Shown piece after piece: positions 1 to 8,600 of a stretch of 64,000 nucleotides of DNA; the first letter of the stretch is position 1, and each line of letters opens with the position of its first letter. Source of the DNA: Marinicella marina (GTDB taxonomy: Bacteria > Pseudomonadota > Gammaproteobacteria > Xanthomonadales > Marinicellaceae); contig NZ_JASJNC010000006.1 in the NCBI RefSeq assembly GCF_030065545.1, forward strand, positions 156,636 to 220,635, read 5' to 3'. The position numbers were made by a program, and so were the translations under genes. The notes beneath the pieces were generated by a model. The model was given only the letters and a program-made list of their open reading frames with translations. It did not search any database and had not been told where the DNA came from.

Positions 1-2
1 AC

Positions 3-356
3 TTCGCTTTCGTTGCGTTGCTTTATCATTACAATGTGGTCTCATTGCATGTGGGATTAGCCATGGCAGGGGTCAGTTCTGCTTGGCTACAGTGTTTTTG
101 GTTGTACCGCAAATTGCGCGTCACTGAAGTCATCATTCAACCGCTGGTGACGATTGGCTTTTTGTTCAAAGTCGGATTGGCGTTGTTGTTGATGGTGTTG
201 GCGATCAAAGGAGTTGGCCGGTATATGCCCCAGTGGCAAGAACTAACTGCAATCATGAGGTTTATTAATTTAATGATAATCATATCAGTGGGCGCTTTGA
301 CTTATTTCATCGCCATGTGGTCTATGGGTATGCAACGCAAGGTCACATGGAAATAA
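3..356 (+). CDS. murJ: MurJ lipid II flippase, C-terminal part
   Basis: This is the 3' end of a gene cut by the left edge of the window; the reading frame is open from base 3. About 117 residues remain and they contain three hydrophobic helices, beginning with a segment containing HVGLAMAG that resembles the last helices of MurJ/MviN. MurJ flips the lipid-linked peptidoglycan precursor lipid II across the inner membrane. The assignment rests on this weak sequence likeness and on the conserved gammaproteobacterial order murJ-ribF-ileS-lspA-ispH. Its stop codon overlaps the preferred ATG of ribF, so the two are probably co-transcribed. An internal TTG at 18 is not a true start. Confidence 0.8.
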   Translation, partial: FAFVALLYHYNVVSLHVGLAMAGVSSAWLQCFWLYRKLRVTEVIIQPLVTIGFLFKVGLALLLMVLAIKGVGRYMPQWQELTAIMRFINLMIIISVGALTYFIAMWSMGMQRKVTWK

Positions 357-1285
357 TCAGATACCCACATCACAATCCACTATCGACTAATTCCAGTGTA
401 ACCATTGGTAATTTTGATGGTGTGCACGTCGGGCATCAAGCGTTGATTAGAAAAACGATTGAACATGCCAAAGCACATGGAAATCAGTCAGTGGTGGTTT
501 CAATGCAGCCATTGCCGTTGCAGCATTTCAATGGCTTTGATGCCATTGAATTACTGACATCTTTTAGATTAAAGCACAGGCTTTTAAAACAAATGGGTGT
601 TGATGTTTTTTGTAATTTGAACTTCAATGCCGAATTGGCAAGCATGACAGCCACGGCATTTTTCGAAAAAGTTTTGATTCACGGACTGAAAGCGGGTTAT
701 GTCGTCATTGGTGATGATTTTAAATTTGGTGCCAATAGGCAGGGTGATTTCAATTTTCTGCAAAATGCCGCTGTGGCAAGTGATGTTTCGGTTGAAAAAA
801 TTGCCTCAGTCCTGATACAAGGCCAAAGAGTCAGTTCCACTGCCATCAGACAATTGCTCAATGCCGGTGAATTTGAAGCGGCAAAAAAACTATTGGGTCG
901 AGATTTTAACCTCATAGGGCGGGTTGCACATGGCAAAAAACTAGGGCGTGAGTTGGGTTATCCGACCATTAACCTAGAGCTCAAACAACGCGCATTTCCC
1001 TTGTATGGCATATATGTATGTGAAATCAACATCAATGAGCAATGGTATCAAGGGGTTGCATCAGTTGGTTTTAACCCCAGTGTAGGTGGTAACGCCAAGC
1101 GTGTTGAAGTTTATGTGCTTGACTTCAAGCAACAAGTATATGGCCAATGTGTTGAAGTTTTGTTTTATAAAAAGCTCAGAAATGAAGTAAAATTTGATAC
1201 CTTAAACGATTTAATTGCGGGCATCGAAGACGATGTTCATAAAACCAGAAAATATTTTGCCGATTTGCAAGGAGAACCGGTTTGA
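347..1285 (+). CDS. ribF: Bifunctional riboflavin kinase/FAD synthetase
   Basis: RibF phosphorylates riboflavin to FMN and then adenylylates it to FAD in the cytoplasm. The N-terminal half carries the nucleotidyltransferase signature GNFDGVHVGH near residue 24 and SSTAIR near residue 165; the C-terminal half carries the flavokinase motif GRELGYPTINL followed by GIYVCEI. At 312 residues it matches the usual length. ATG 347 is preferred over an upstream start at 317 because homologous proteins begin just before the Ile-Arg-Tyr stretch and an AAGG lies at 339-342. The gene overlaps murJ by ten bases and ileS by four, so translation is likely coupled. Confidence 0.96.
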   Translation: MEIIRYPHHNPLSTNSSVTIGNFDGVHVGHQALIRKTIEHAKAHGNQSVVVSMQPLPLQHFNGFDAIELLTSFRLKHRLLKQMGVDVFCNLNFNAELASMTATAFFEKVLIHGLKAGYVVIGDDFKFGANRQGDFNFLQNAAVASDVSVEKIASVLIQGQRVSSTAIRQLLNAGEFEAAKKLLGRDFNLIGRVAHGKKLGRELGYPTINLELKQRAFPLYGIYVCEININEQWYQGVASVGFNPSVGGNAKRVEVYVLDFKQQVYGQCVEVLFYKKLRNEVKFDTLNDLIAGIEDDVHKTRKYFADLQGEPV

Positions 1286-4083
1286 GTCAAGACTACAAAA
1301 AAACACTGAATTTACCCAAAACCAATTTTAAAATGAAGGCGTCATTGGCCACCAAAGAACCACAGTGGATCAAACAATGGAACAAGGATGGTTTGTATGA
1401 TGCCCTACAAAAGCACCACGAAAACAGTGAGCCTTTTATACTGCATGATGGGCCTCCGTACGCCAATGGTGCGATTCATATTGGTCATGCTGTAAATAAG
1501 ATATTGAAAGACATCATAGTTAAATCAAAGATGCTTTCGGGTTATCGAGCGCCTTATGTGCCTGGTTGGGATTGCCATGGGTTACCTATTGAAGTCCAAG
1601 TTGAGAAAAAAGTCGGCAAAGTGGGCAAAAAAGTCGATGCCAAAACGTTCAGACAGAAATGCCGTGATTACGCGGAGAATCAAGTCAACATACAAAAACA
1701 AGATTTCATTCGTTTGGGTGTTCTGGGTGATTGGGAGCGGCCTTATTTGACCAAGTCGTTTGATTACGAAGCGAATATGATACGTGCTTTGGCTGAAATT
1801 GCAGCCAATGACCACATTGAAAAAGGTGTCAAACCGGTGAATTGGTGTTTTGACTGTGGCTCTGCCTTGGCTGAGGCTGAAATTGAGTACCAAGACAAGA
1901 CTTCGCCTGCCATTGATGTGGCTTTTAATTTTGTTGATGGTGAGGCAGTTTCGCAGAAATTTGCGGTACAAAAAGCTTCTAAGTCCATTGCTTTACCAAT
2001 TTGGACCACCACACCTTGGACCATTCCTGCCAACCAAGCGGTATCATTACACCCAGAACTCAAGTATGCGTTGGTAACAGGTCATCCCACCCATGATTTG
2101 GTGATTGCAGCCGAAATGGTTGATGCGGTCATGGCCAGATTGGAAGTGGATGATCATGAGGTTTTGGCAGAGGTGAGTGGTCAAGACTTGGAATTGTTAC
2201 AATTGAAACATCCGCTGTATGACAAACAAGTACCGGTTATCATGGGTGAACATGTCAATACTGAAGCTGGTACGGGTGCAGTGCATACGGCTCCTGGGCA
2301 TGGTGTGGATGATTTCAATGTGGGTAAAACCTATGATTTAGAAGTATATAATCCGGTTGATTCCGACGGTGTTTATTTGCCTGATACTGAATTGTTCGCA
2401 GGTCAACACGTGTGGCAAGCCAACAAAACAGTGACAGAGGCATTGTCAGAGGCTGGTCAATTACTGCATCATGAGAACATCAGACACAGTTATCCGCATT
2501 GTTGGCGTCACAAAACCCCAACAGCTTTCCGCACCACACCACAATGGTTCATCAGCATGGATAAACAAGGCTTGCGCCAAGGTGCATTGGCTGAAATTAA
2601 ACAAGTTGAATGGATTCCAGAGTGGGGCGAAGAACGCATTTACAAAATGATTGAGAATCGCCCTGAATGGTGTATTTCCAGACAAAGGACTTGGGGTGTG
2701 CCCATCACACTGTATGTACACAAACAAAGCGGTGAATTGCACCCTGATACACCGCAAATCATGGCCCAAGTGGCTGATTTGGTTGAACAAAAAGGCTTGG
2801 ACATCTGGTATGACTTGGATGATGCCGATTTGATTGGCGGCGATGTAGAGGATTATGAAAAAGTAACCGACGTTCTGGATGTGTGGTTTGATTCAGGTGT
2901 GACGCATTACTGTGTATTGAAACAAAATCCAGCTTTGCAGGAACCAGCGGACTTGTATTTAGAGGGTTCTGATCAACACCGTGGGTGGTTCCATTCTTCG
3001 TTGTTGACAGGAGTTGCTATCAATCAAAGAGCCCCTTATAAACAAGTGTTAACCCATGGTTTTGTGGTCGATAAAGACGGTAAAAAAATGTCTAAATCTA
3101 TGGGTAACGTGATTTCGCCCAAAGACGTGGTCAACACACTGGGCGCTGATATTTTGCGTTTGTGGGTTTCCTCCGCTGATTACCGTGGTGAAATGACGAT
3201 TTCTGATGAAATCCTTAACCGGGCTGCCGATGGTTATCGTCGCATCAGAAACACCGCGCGTTTCATGCTGGGTAATTTAAATGAGTTCACTGCCAATGAC
3301 TTGTTACCACTGGATCAATGTGCAGAAATTGATTTGTGGGCCATAGATAAGGCGCAACAATTGCAGCAAGAAGTGATTCAATACTATGATGCGTATCAAT
3401 TGCATTTGGTTTATCAAAAAGTGCATCACTTTTGTTCCCAAGACATGGGTGCGTTTTACTTGGATGTTATTAAAGACCGCCTTTATACGTGTCATGAAGA
3501 AAGTGCTGCCAGAAAATCAGCGCAGACTGCCATGTTTCATATCTTGAGTGCGCTGCAACGCTTGATTGCGCCGATTCTGACTTTCACGGCGGATGAAATA
3601 AGACAATCAAGAAAGCAAGATGAACACATTTTATTTGCACGTTGGTATGAGTTTCCTGAAGTGCCTTTCAATGATCAAGCCAACAAATGGCAACGCATAG
3701 CGGGCATCAGGCAAGCGGTCTCTAAACAACTCGAGATTTTAAGGGTGGCCGGCCAAATTGGTTCATCTTTAGATGCCGAAGTAAAACTGTTCCTGCCAGA
3801 TGATTTGTACCAACAGTTATCAGCCATGAATGCTGAAATGCGTTTCATACTGATTACTTCAGAGGCCATTATTTTACCTTGGGATGAGCGCGGTGACGCT
3901 GAGGTGATTGAATTGCCCGAGGTGGGCTCTATTGCTTTGGCAGTGAGTGTGGCCGATGGTGAGAAATGTGAGCGTTGTTGGCACATACGCACGGACGTAG
4001 GAATCAATGAAAACCACCCCACTATCTGTGGTAGGTGTGTTGAAAATGTGGATGGACACGGTGAAGTGAGGCATTTCGCTTGA
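1282..4083 (+). CDS. ileS: Isoleucyl-tRNA synthetase
   Basis: Class I aminoacyl-tRNA synthetase that charges tRNA-Ile. The HIGH motif lies at residues 66-69 and KMSKS at 602-606. The C-terminal zinc site is intact with Cys896, Cys899, Cys916 and Cys919, as in the eubacterial-type enzyme of Escherichia coli. The length of 933 residues is typical, and the CP1 editing domain lies between the two catalytic motifs. Translation starts at TTG 1282, supported by AAGGAG at 1269-1274 and by the conserved N-terminal pattern YKKTLNLP. It overlaps ribF by four bases and lspA by four bases if the TTG start of lspA is used. Confidence 0.98.
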   Translation: MSQDYKKTLNLPKTNFKMKASLATKEPQWIKQWNKDGLYDALQKHHENSEPFILHDGPPYANGAIHIGHAVNKILKDIIVKSKMLSGYRAPYVPGWDCHGLPIEVQVEKKVGKVGKKVDAKTFRQKCRDYAENQVNIQKQDFIRLGVLGDWERPYLTKSFDYEANMIRALAEIAANDHIEKGVKPVNWCFDCGSALAEAEIEYQDKTSPAIDVAFNFVDGEAVSQKFAVQKASKSIALPIWTTTPWTIPANQAVSLHPELKYALVTGHPTHDLVIAAEMVDAVMARLEVDDHEVLAEVSGQDLELLQLKHPLYDKQVPVIMGEHVNTEAGTGAVHTAPGHGVDDFNVGKTYDLEVYNPVDSDGVYLPDTELFAGQHVWQANKTVTEALSEAGQLLHHENIRHSYPHCWRHKTPTAFRTTPQWFISMDKQGLRQGALAEIKQVEWIPEWGEERIYKMIENRPEWCISRQRTWGVPITLYVHKQSGELHPDTPQIMAQVADLVEQKGLDIWYDLDDADLIGGDVEDYEKVTDVLDVWFDSGVTHYCVLKQNPALQEPADLYLEGSDQHRGWFHSSLLTGVAINQRAPYKQVLTHGFVVDKDGKKMSKSMGNVISPKDVVNTLGADILRLWVSSADYRGEMTISDEILNRAADGYRRIRNTARFMLGNLNEFTANDLLPLDQCAEIDLWAIDKAQQLQQEVIQYYDAYQLHLVYQKVHHFCSQDMGAFYLDVIKDRLYTCHEESAARKSAQTAMFHILSALQRLIAPILTFTADEIRQSRKQDEHILFARWYEFPEVPFNDQANKWQRIAGIRQAVSKQLEILRVAGQIGSSLDAEVKLFLPDDLYQQLSAMNAEMRFILITSEAIILPWDERGDAEVIELPEVGSIALAVSVADGEKCERCWHIRTDVGINENHPTICGRCVENVDGHGEVRHFA

Positions 4084-4592
4084 AGCATATGAAACAGTCA
4101 GGTTGGGTGTATTTGTGGGTCAGTTTGGTGGTATTTGTACTTGATCAGTTGACTAAATCAATGGCATCAGCTCGATTGGATCTCTACGTGCCAAATAAAG
4201 TGACAGAATTTTTTAACCTGACCCTGATGCATAATGAAGGGGTTGCATTTAGTATTTTGGCTGATCAGTCCGGCTGGCAACGTTATTTTATTGCAGTGGT
4301 GGCCAGTCTTATTGTGATTTGGTTGTTGTATTGGTTGCGCCAAAATGCCCGCAGTATGAAATTACAAAACACTGCGTTGGTGCTGGTGGTTGGTGGTGCT
4401 CTGGGTAATATATATGACCGTATTGTTTTGGGCTATGTGGTTGATTTTATTGAATTACACTATAAGAGTTATTACTGGCCAGCATTTAATTTGGCAGACT
4501 CTGCCATTACATTGGGTGCGATTTTATTGATCATAGATACATTTAAAAATAAAGAAAGCAAAGACAATACAGCAGTTGGTGGAAAATCATGA
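4080..4592 (+). CDS. lspA: Prolipoprotein signal peptidase (signal peptidase II)
   Basis: Inner-membrane aspartyl protease that cleaves the signal peptide of diacylated prolipoproteins. The 170-residue protein has four hydrophobic segments and the family motifs [26 protein letters not shown] and FNLADSAI; the aspartates of the last two blocks are the catalytic pair. The TTG at 4080 has GAGG eight bases upstream and gives the same four-base overlap seen throughout this operon; ATG 4089 is the alternative start. Potential substrates in this window include BamE and the DKNYY lipoprotein at 62997. Confidence 0.96.
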   Translation: MKHMKQSGWVYLWVSLVVFVLDQLTKSMASARLDLYVPNKVTEFFNLTLMHNEGVAFSILADQSGWQRYFIAVVASLIVIWLLYWLRQNARSMKLQNTALVLVVGGALGNIYDRIVLGYVVDFIELHYKSYYWPAFNLADSAITLGAILLIIDTFKNKESKDNTAVGGKS

Positions 4593-5539
4593 AAATTTTA
4601 TTAGCTAATCCACGGGGATTTTGTGCTGGTGTTGATCGCGCCATAGATATTGTCAACAGGGCGCTGGACTCATTCGGCGCGCCTATTTATGTTCGTCATG
4701 AAGTGGTTCACAACCAGTATGTGGTTGATAAGTTGCGTGATCGTGGTGCGGTGTTTGTAGATGAACTTGAGGAAGTGCCTGATGATCAGATTGTGATTTT
4801 TTCAGCACACGGTGTATCAAAAGCAGTGCGCAAAGAAGCTGCAGATCGAAAGCTCAAAGTGTTCGATGCCACTTGTCCGCTGGTGACAAAAGTGCATATA
4901 GAAGTATTTCGTTATTGTAAACAAGGTTTTGATTTGATTCTGATTGGCCATCATGGTCACCCTGAAGTTGAGGGTACGTTGGGTCAATGGGATCAATTGA
5001 AAGGAACAGGGTCAATCTATTTGGTTGATTCAGTGGCAGAGGCCAATGCCATTGAGGTCAATCAGCCAGAAAAAATTGCCTATGTCACACAAACCACCTT
5101 GTCGATGGATGACACCCGTGACATCATCAATGAATTGCGCCAACGTTTTCCCAAGGTTGAGGGTCCAAAACATGATGACATTTGTTATGCCACACAAAAC
5201 CGTCAGGTTGCTGTCAGGCACTTGGCAGAACAGGCTGATTTGGTGTTGGTGGTGGGCAGTGTTAATAGTTCAAACTCTAATCGCCTGAAGGAATTAGCAG
5301 AAAGACAAGGTGTGCCCTCTTATCTAATAGATGGCGCTGCAGATTTACAACAAAATTGGTTCGAGGGTGTCAGCACCATCGGTCTGACGGCAGGTGCCTC
5401 TGCACCAGAAAAATTGGTCAGGGATGTGATTGATGCCGTGCAAGCCATATCACCTGATTTGGTGGTGCAAGAGCTCGAAGGAGAGCCTGAAAATATGGTT
5501 TTTGCCTTGCCTAAAGAATTGCGATTGGTACAAAAGTAA
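4589..5539 (+). CDS. ispH: 4-hydroxy-3-methylbut-2-enyl diphosphate reductase
   Basis: IspH (LytB) performs the last step of the MEP isoprenoid pathway, reducing HMBPP to IPP and DMAPP. The three cysteines that ligate the 4Fe-4S cluster are visible at Cys12 ([11 protein letters not shown]), Cys96 (DATCPLV) and Cys199 (ICYATQNRQ). Other family blocks are [28 protein letters not shown] and SSNSNRL. The length of 316 residues is normal. It overlaps lspA by four bases and closes this housekeeping operon. Its iron-sulfur cluster depends on assembly systems such as the SUF operon at 22.6 kb. The lspA-ispH junction lacks the fkpB gene found in some relatives. Confidence 0.98.
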   Translation: MKILLANPRGFCAGVDRAIDIVNRALDSFGAPIYVRHEVVHNQYVVDKLRDRGAVFVDELEEVPDDQIVIFSAHGVSKAVRKEAADRKLKVFDATCPLVTKVHIEVFRYCKQGFDLILIGHHGHPEVEGTLGQWDQLKGTGSIYLVDSVAEANAIEVNQPEKIAYVTQTTLSMDDTRDIINELRQRFPKVEGPKHDDICYATQNRQVAVRHLAEQADLVLVVGSVNSSNSNRLKELAERQGVPSYLIDGAADLQQNWFEGVSTIGLTAGASAPEKLVRDVIDAVQAISPDLVVQELEGEPENMVFALPKELRLVQK

Positions 5540-5647
5540 CCGTTTATCACTGAAATTCCACCGCTAATCGGTCAGCTTAAGGCCAAACTTGTGTTTGACC
5601 ACGACCCCACTTATTATTTAGCGTGATTTAAATCGCAAAGAATGTAA

Positions 5648-6133
5648 GTGAAAAAATTACACAATAAAAACAGAGGATTTTCTCTCCTTGAATTAATAAT
5701 CACCTTATTGATTGGTTCAATCCTTTTGGCTTGGGGACTACCTAATTACCGAGATTTCAAAATACGCAAGCAAATCGTTGACGTGGCCAATGAGGTCGTT
5801 TACAGCATGACTTTGGCTCGCGCCGAAGCTGTTAGGTATGGAACCGACGTCAGAGTGCGGCCGGTTGGTGGTGATTGGCAAAATGGCTGGACCATCACAT
5901 CCATCGGTATTGATGGCAATGCCAATGTGTTATTGGCTCAAGAGGCGGCCATTGATGATAATTTGACTTTCGAACAAGTCGGGCCTTTGGCCGGCGACCT
6001 GGTTTTTACGCCATTTGGCGGACTTGATGGCCCTGTTGCTGGTCGCTTTGAAATAAAAAACGATACAGTCACTGGCTTTGACAGAGCAGTCAATATCAGT
6101 TTAACAGGCTCGAGTAGGGTGGTTGAATTATGA
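5648..6133 (+). CDS. fimU: Type IV minor pseudopilin, GspH/FimT family (FimU position)
   Basis: A 161-residue prepilin-like protein. The N-terminus has a short basic leader and the class III cleavage motif RGFSLLELIITL with Glu at mature position 5, followed by the hydrophobic assembly helix. The GspH-like remainder is divergent, as usual. It is the first gene of a seven-gene run in the order fimU-pilV-pilW-pilX-pilY1-pilY2-pilE known from Pseudomonas, whose products form the pilus-tip priming complex. It starts with GTG 5648 and has only a weak ribosome-binding site. The 108 bases upstream should carry the operon promoter, but I could not identify a convincing one. Confidence 0.88.
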   Translation: MKKLHNKNRGFSLLELIITLLIGSILLAWGLPNYRDFKIRKQIVDVANEVVYSMTLARAEAVRYGTDVRVRPVGGDWQNGWTITSIGIDGNANVLLAQEAAIDDNLTFEQVGPLAGDLVFTPFGGLDGPVAGRFEIKNDTVTGFDRAVNISLTGSSRVVEL

Positions 6134-6654
6134 ACGCATACAATAAAAAACAGGGTTTTACCTTGCTTGAAGTTTTGGTTGCAGTGTTGGTCTTCTCATT
6201 TGGTCTACTGGGCATTGCTGGCATGATGACCATTTCAGTGAAAAACAATCACAACGGTTATTTACGTTCACAAGCCAGTTTCTTGGTAGAAAACATGATG
6301 GACAGGATGCGAGCCAATCCCACCGCACTGTGGAACGGCTGGTATGCTGGTCAGGCTGCACCCGGAACCCTCATCTGTGACTTAACCAATCCTTGCGATT
6401 TTCAAAACTTAGCCGCTTTCGACATGCAGGAATGGGCCAATTCCATTCAAGTGTCATTGCCCAACGGTATTGGCACTGTGGCTTGTGTAGCTAACAGTGC
6501 AATTCCAGCCGGGATTACCACTGCTCAAGCGCCTTCTATTTGGTTTCCGGCGCCGCCCTATGATGGCGTTTGTACCATCACCGTTAACTGGGATGAGTCC
6601 AACCGAGAATCGGCAAGAGACCAACAAACTATGACATTGGTAGGACAGCCATGA
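6130..6654 (+). CDS. pilV: Type IV pilus modification protein PilV (minor pilin)
   Basis: A 174-residue minor pilin with the prepilin motif QGFTLLEVLVAVLVF and the family-typical continuation FGLLGIAGM. It is cleaved and N-methylated by PilD in the inner membrane and joins the tip priming complex with FimU, PilW and PilX. Four cysteines in the C-terminal half could form disulfides in the periplasm. It overlaps the upstream gene by four bases and pilW by four bases, implying strict co-translation. Confidence 0.93.
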   Translation: MNAYNKKQGFTLLEVLVAVLVFSFGLLGIAGMMTISVKNNHNGYLRSQASFLVENMMDRMRANPTALWNGWYAGQAAPGTLICDLTNPCDFQNLAAFDMQEWANSIQVSLPNGIGTVACVANSAIPAGITTAQAPSIWFPAPPYDGVCTITVNWDESNRESARDQQTMTLVGQP

Positions 6655-7967
6655 TGACTAATAAATACAGAATAAATAACCAAAAAGGCTTTTCATTGAT
6701 TGAGTTGATGGTCGCTTTGGTCATAGGCTTGATCATACTTACGGGGATGATATCGCTGTTCACAGCTTCCAGTTCATTGAACCGAGCTCAGACTGGTTTA
6801 GCAATATTGCAAGAAAATGGCCGTTATGCCATTTCCAGGTTGAAGATGGACTTTGAATCAGCAGGACGCAAACATTGTGCCACCTTAACCATGCCTAATG
6901 AATTCACCACCAAATGGAATCAAGGGTATGAGATGAGTGCATGGCGAGTTTCGAACAATGTGAACTTCACCAACGGTTTACCTGCCCGTGGTCAAATCGA
7001 GTTGGATACTTTGGCCGATCCTGATCAACTACCTGATACTGTTGACATATCAGCCTTCAACAGTTATCCACTGGATCCCAGCTTCTTTATTCGAGGTTAT
7101 GAGTGTGCATCCGGCAGTTGTTTGCCTGCTTTGTCCACACCAGGTACAGACGCTTCTTTTGTGATTCCAGCCATAGGCACTGCCGATGACAGCAGGGCCG
7201 ACAACACGGACATAGTCACTGTTAGGTACTTGCGTGGCGGTAACCGCGTCACGGCCATTGCAGGTAATAATCTGACATTGGCAGAGATCTCACCTTTCAC
7301 CACCGGTGACGCAGTGGTTGCTGACTGTAACACCTCTTATGTTACGCCAGCTAATTGGGCTGGCAATGCAGTCAATTCGACCACGCCGTTGCCCGGGTTT
7401 AATTTAAATGGTGACACGCGGGTTTATAATCTGGATGAGGAATTGGTCAATGTGACTTACTTTGTAGGAGTCGATCAAGATCCCAGTAATCCATCACGAT
7501 TAATCAGTTCGCTTTACCGTTCTGAAAATGGTTTGGTACAGCAGTTGGTTGAAGGGGTGGAGCGTTTTGATGTGTTTTATTTGGCACAACTTCAGACCGG
7601 TCATGTGGTTCGCATGACTGCCGATGAAGTCCAAAGCATTCAAGGTGGCGGTGATGTTGATGGCAACGGTGCTGTTGATGCCATCCAAGGATGCATCATC
7701 CCTCCCAGCATAGATTATTTAGGTGGCAATGTTTCATTGGCCAATGGCGCTGGTTGTTTGTGGCGTTCAATTTACGCTATGGAAGTTCATTTGTTATTGA
7801 ATACTGTGAATAACAGCGCATCCAATGAAACCGAACCATACATTTATTCCCCCGATGGCATGACGCCACAGACCCCAGGCGCGGCGCTGCCCTCAGGTCT
7901 GCCGGCTGAACGCATGTACCGCAGAGAGTTCACCGCCATAGTTCCAGTAAGGAGTTACACGTTATGA
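6651..7967 (+). CDS. pilW: Type IV pilus minor pilin PilW
   Basis: A 438-residue large minor pilin with the prepilin motif KGFSLIELMVALVIG at residues 13-27 and the PilW-typical downstream segment GRYAISRL. The remainder is a large periplasmic domain rich in Asn, Asp and Gly with several cysteines. PilW links FimU/PilV to PilX and PilY1 in the tip complex of Pseudomonas. ATG 6651 overlaps the pilV stop codon; a second ATG follows directly. At 438 residues it is longer than the Pseudomonas aeruginosa protein, as is common in Xanthomonadales-type clusters. Confidence 0.93.
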   Translation: MMTNKYRINNQKGFSLIELMVALVIGLIILTGMISLFTASSSLNRAQTGLAILQENGRYAISRLKMDFESAGRKHCATLTMPNEFTTKWNQGYEMSAWRVSNNVNFTNGLPARGQIELDTLADPDQLPDTVDISAFNSYPLDPSFFIRGYECASGSCLPALSTPGTDASFVIPAIGTADDSRADNTDIVTVRYLRGGNRVTAIAGNNLTLAEISPFTTGDAVVADCNTSYVTPANWAGNAVNSTTPLPGFNLNGDTRVYNLDEELVNVTYFVGVDQDPSNPSRLISSLYRSENGLVQQLVEGVERFDVFYLAQLQTGHVVRMTADEVQSIQGGGDVDGNGAVDAIQGCIIPPSIDYLGGNVSLANGAGCLWRSIYAMEVHLLLNTVNNSASNETEPYIYSPDGMTPQTPGAALPSGLPAERMYRREFTAIVPVRSYTL

Positions 7968-8587
7968 GAAATCAATTTTCCCCAATGAACAAGCAACAAG
8001 GTGCCGCCTTGGCCATCGGCCTTATTTTGCTGGTTATCATTACTTTGATGGGGTATGCCGGTATGAAAGGCACCATCTTACAAGAAAAAATGGCTGCAGG
8101 TCTGCACAACAGAAACCTAGCCAATTCCGGTGCCAACAGCGCCATCCGACAAGGCGAGTTCTTTCTTTATAACTTGGTCGAGGTCACCAACGGTGTCAAC
8201 GTCAGAGGCACACCGACCGGCGAATTCAATGACCTATACACGTTATTACTTGACCCTGATGATCCCAATTCGGCGAAAAATCCAGTGCTTGAAGATTTCT
8301 TTAGACGCAATTGGAACAGTACCGATGGCACCGAACACGAATATGATTTTACCGGTTTGACCGGTAATGCGGGTTTGAAACAAAGACCCCAGTACCTGAT
8401 TCACGAAGTGGTTTATGGTAATGAGACCAACGATTCTGGAGATGCCGAGGCGCCTGCCAAAGCGGGCAGCCAAAACAAACAAAGGTCATTTATGGTCACC
8501 GGTAAAAGCCAGAGTGGTGATGGTAATACCATTTCTTTGGCACAATCCATGTTTACAGTTGTTACTGGTAGCGATGCTACCAATTGA
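7964..8587 (+). CDS. pilX: Type IV pilus assembly protein PilX (minor pilin)
   Basis: A 207-residue minor pilin. The N-terminus has KQQGAALAIGLILLVIITLMG, in which the usual FTLIE leader is replaced by the PilX-type GAALAIGLILL pattern, and then KMAAGLHNRNLA, a typical PilX_N block. PilX binds PilY1 at the pilus tip. ATG 7964 overlaps the pilW stop; ATG 7985, closer to the hydrophobic helix, is an alternative start. The last coding bases lie 13 bases before the preferred PilY1 start. Confidence 0.9.
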   Translation: MRNQFSPMNKQQGAALAIGLILLVIITLMGYAGMKGTILQEKMAAGLHNRNLANSGANSAIRQGEFFLYNLVEVTNGVNVRGTPTGEFNDLYTLLLDPDDPNSAKNPVLEDFFRRNWNSTDGTEHEYDFTGLTGNAGLKQRPQYLIHEVVYGNETNDSGDAEAPAKAGSQNKQRSFMVTGKSQSGDGNTISLAQSMFTVVTGSDATN

Positions 8588-8600
8588 TAGAGTATATATT

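Noticed and set aside
5570..5605. Hairpin GGCCAAAC/GTTTGACC after ispH as a terminator
   Set aside because: One mismatch in the stem and no T run after it; read-through into the pilus genes cannot be excluded but the hairpin is not convincing.
8415..8600. Upstream extension of PilY1 to 8415
   Set aside because: This part overlaps pilX in another frame and reads as a basic, non-exported peptide, while ATG 8601 begins a normal signal peptide.
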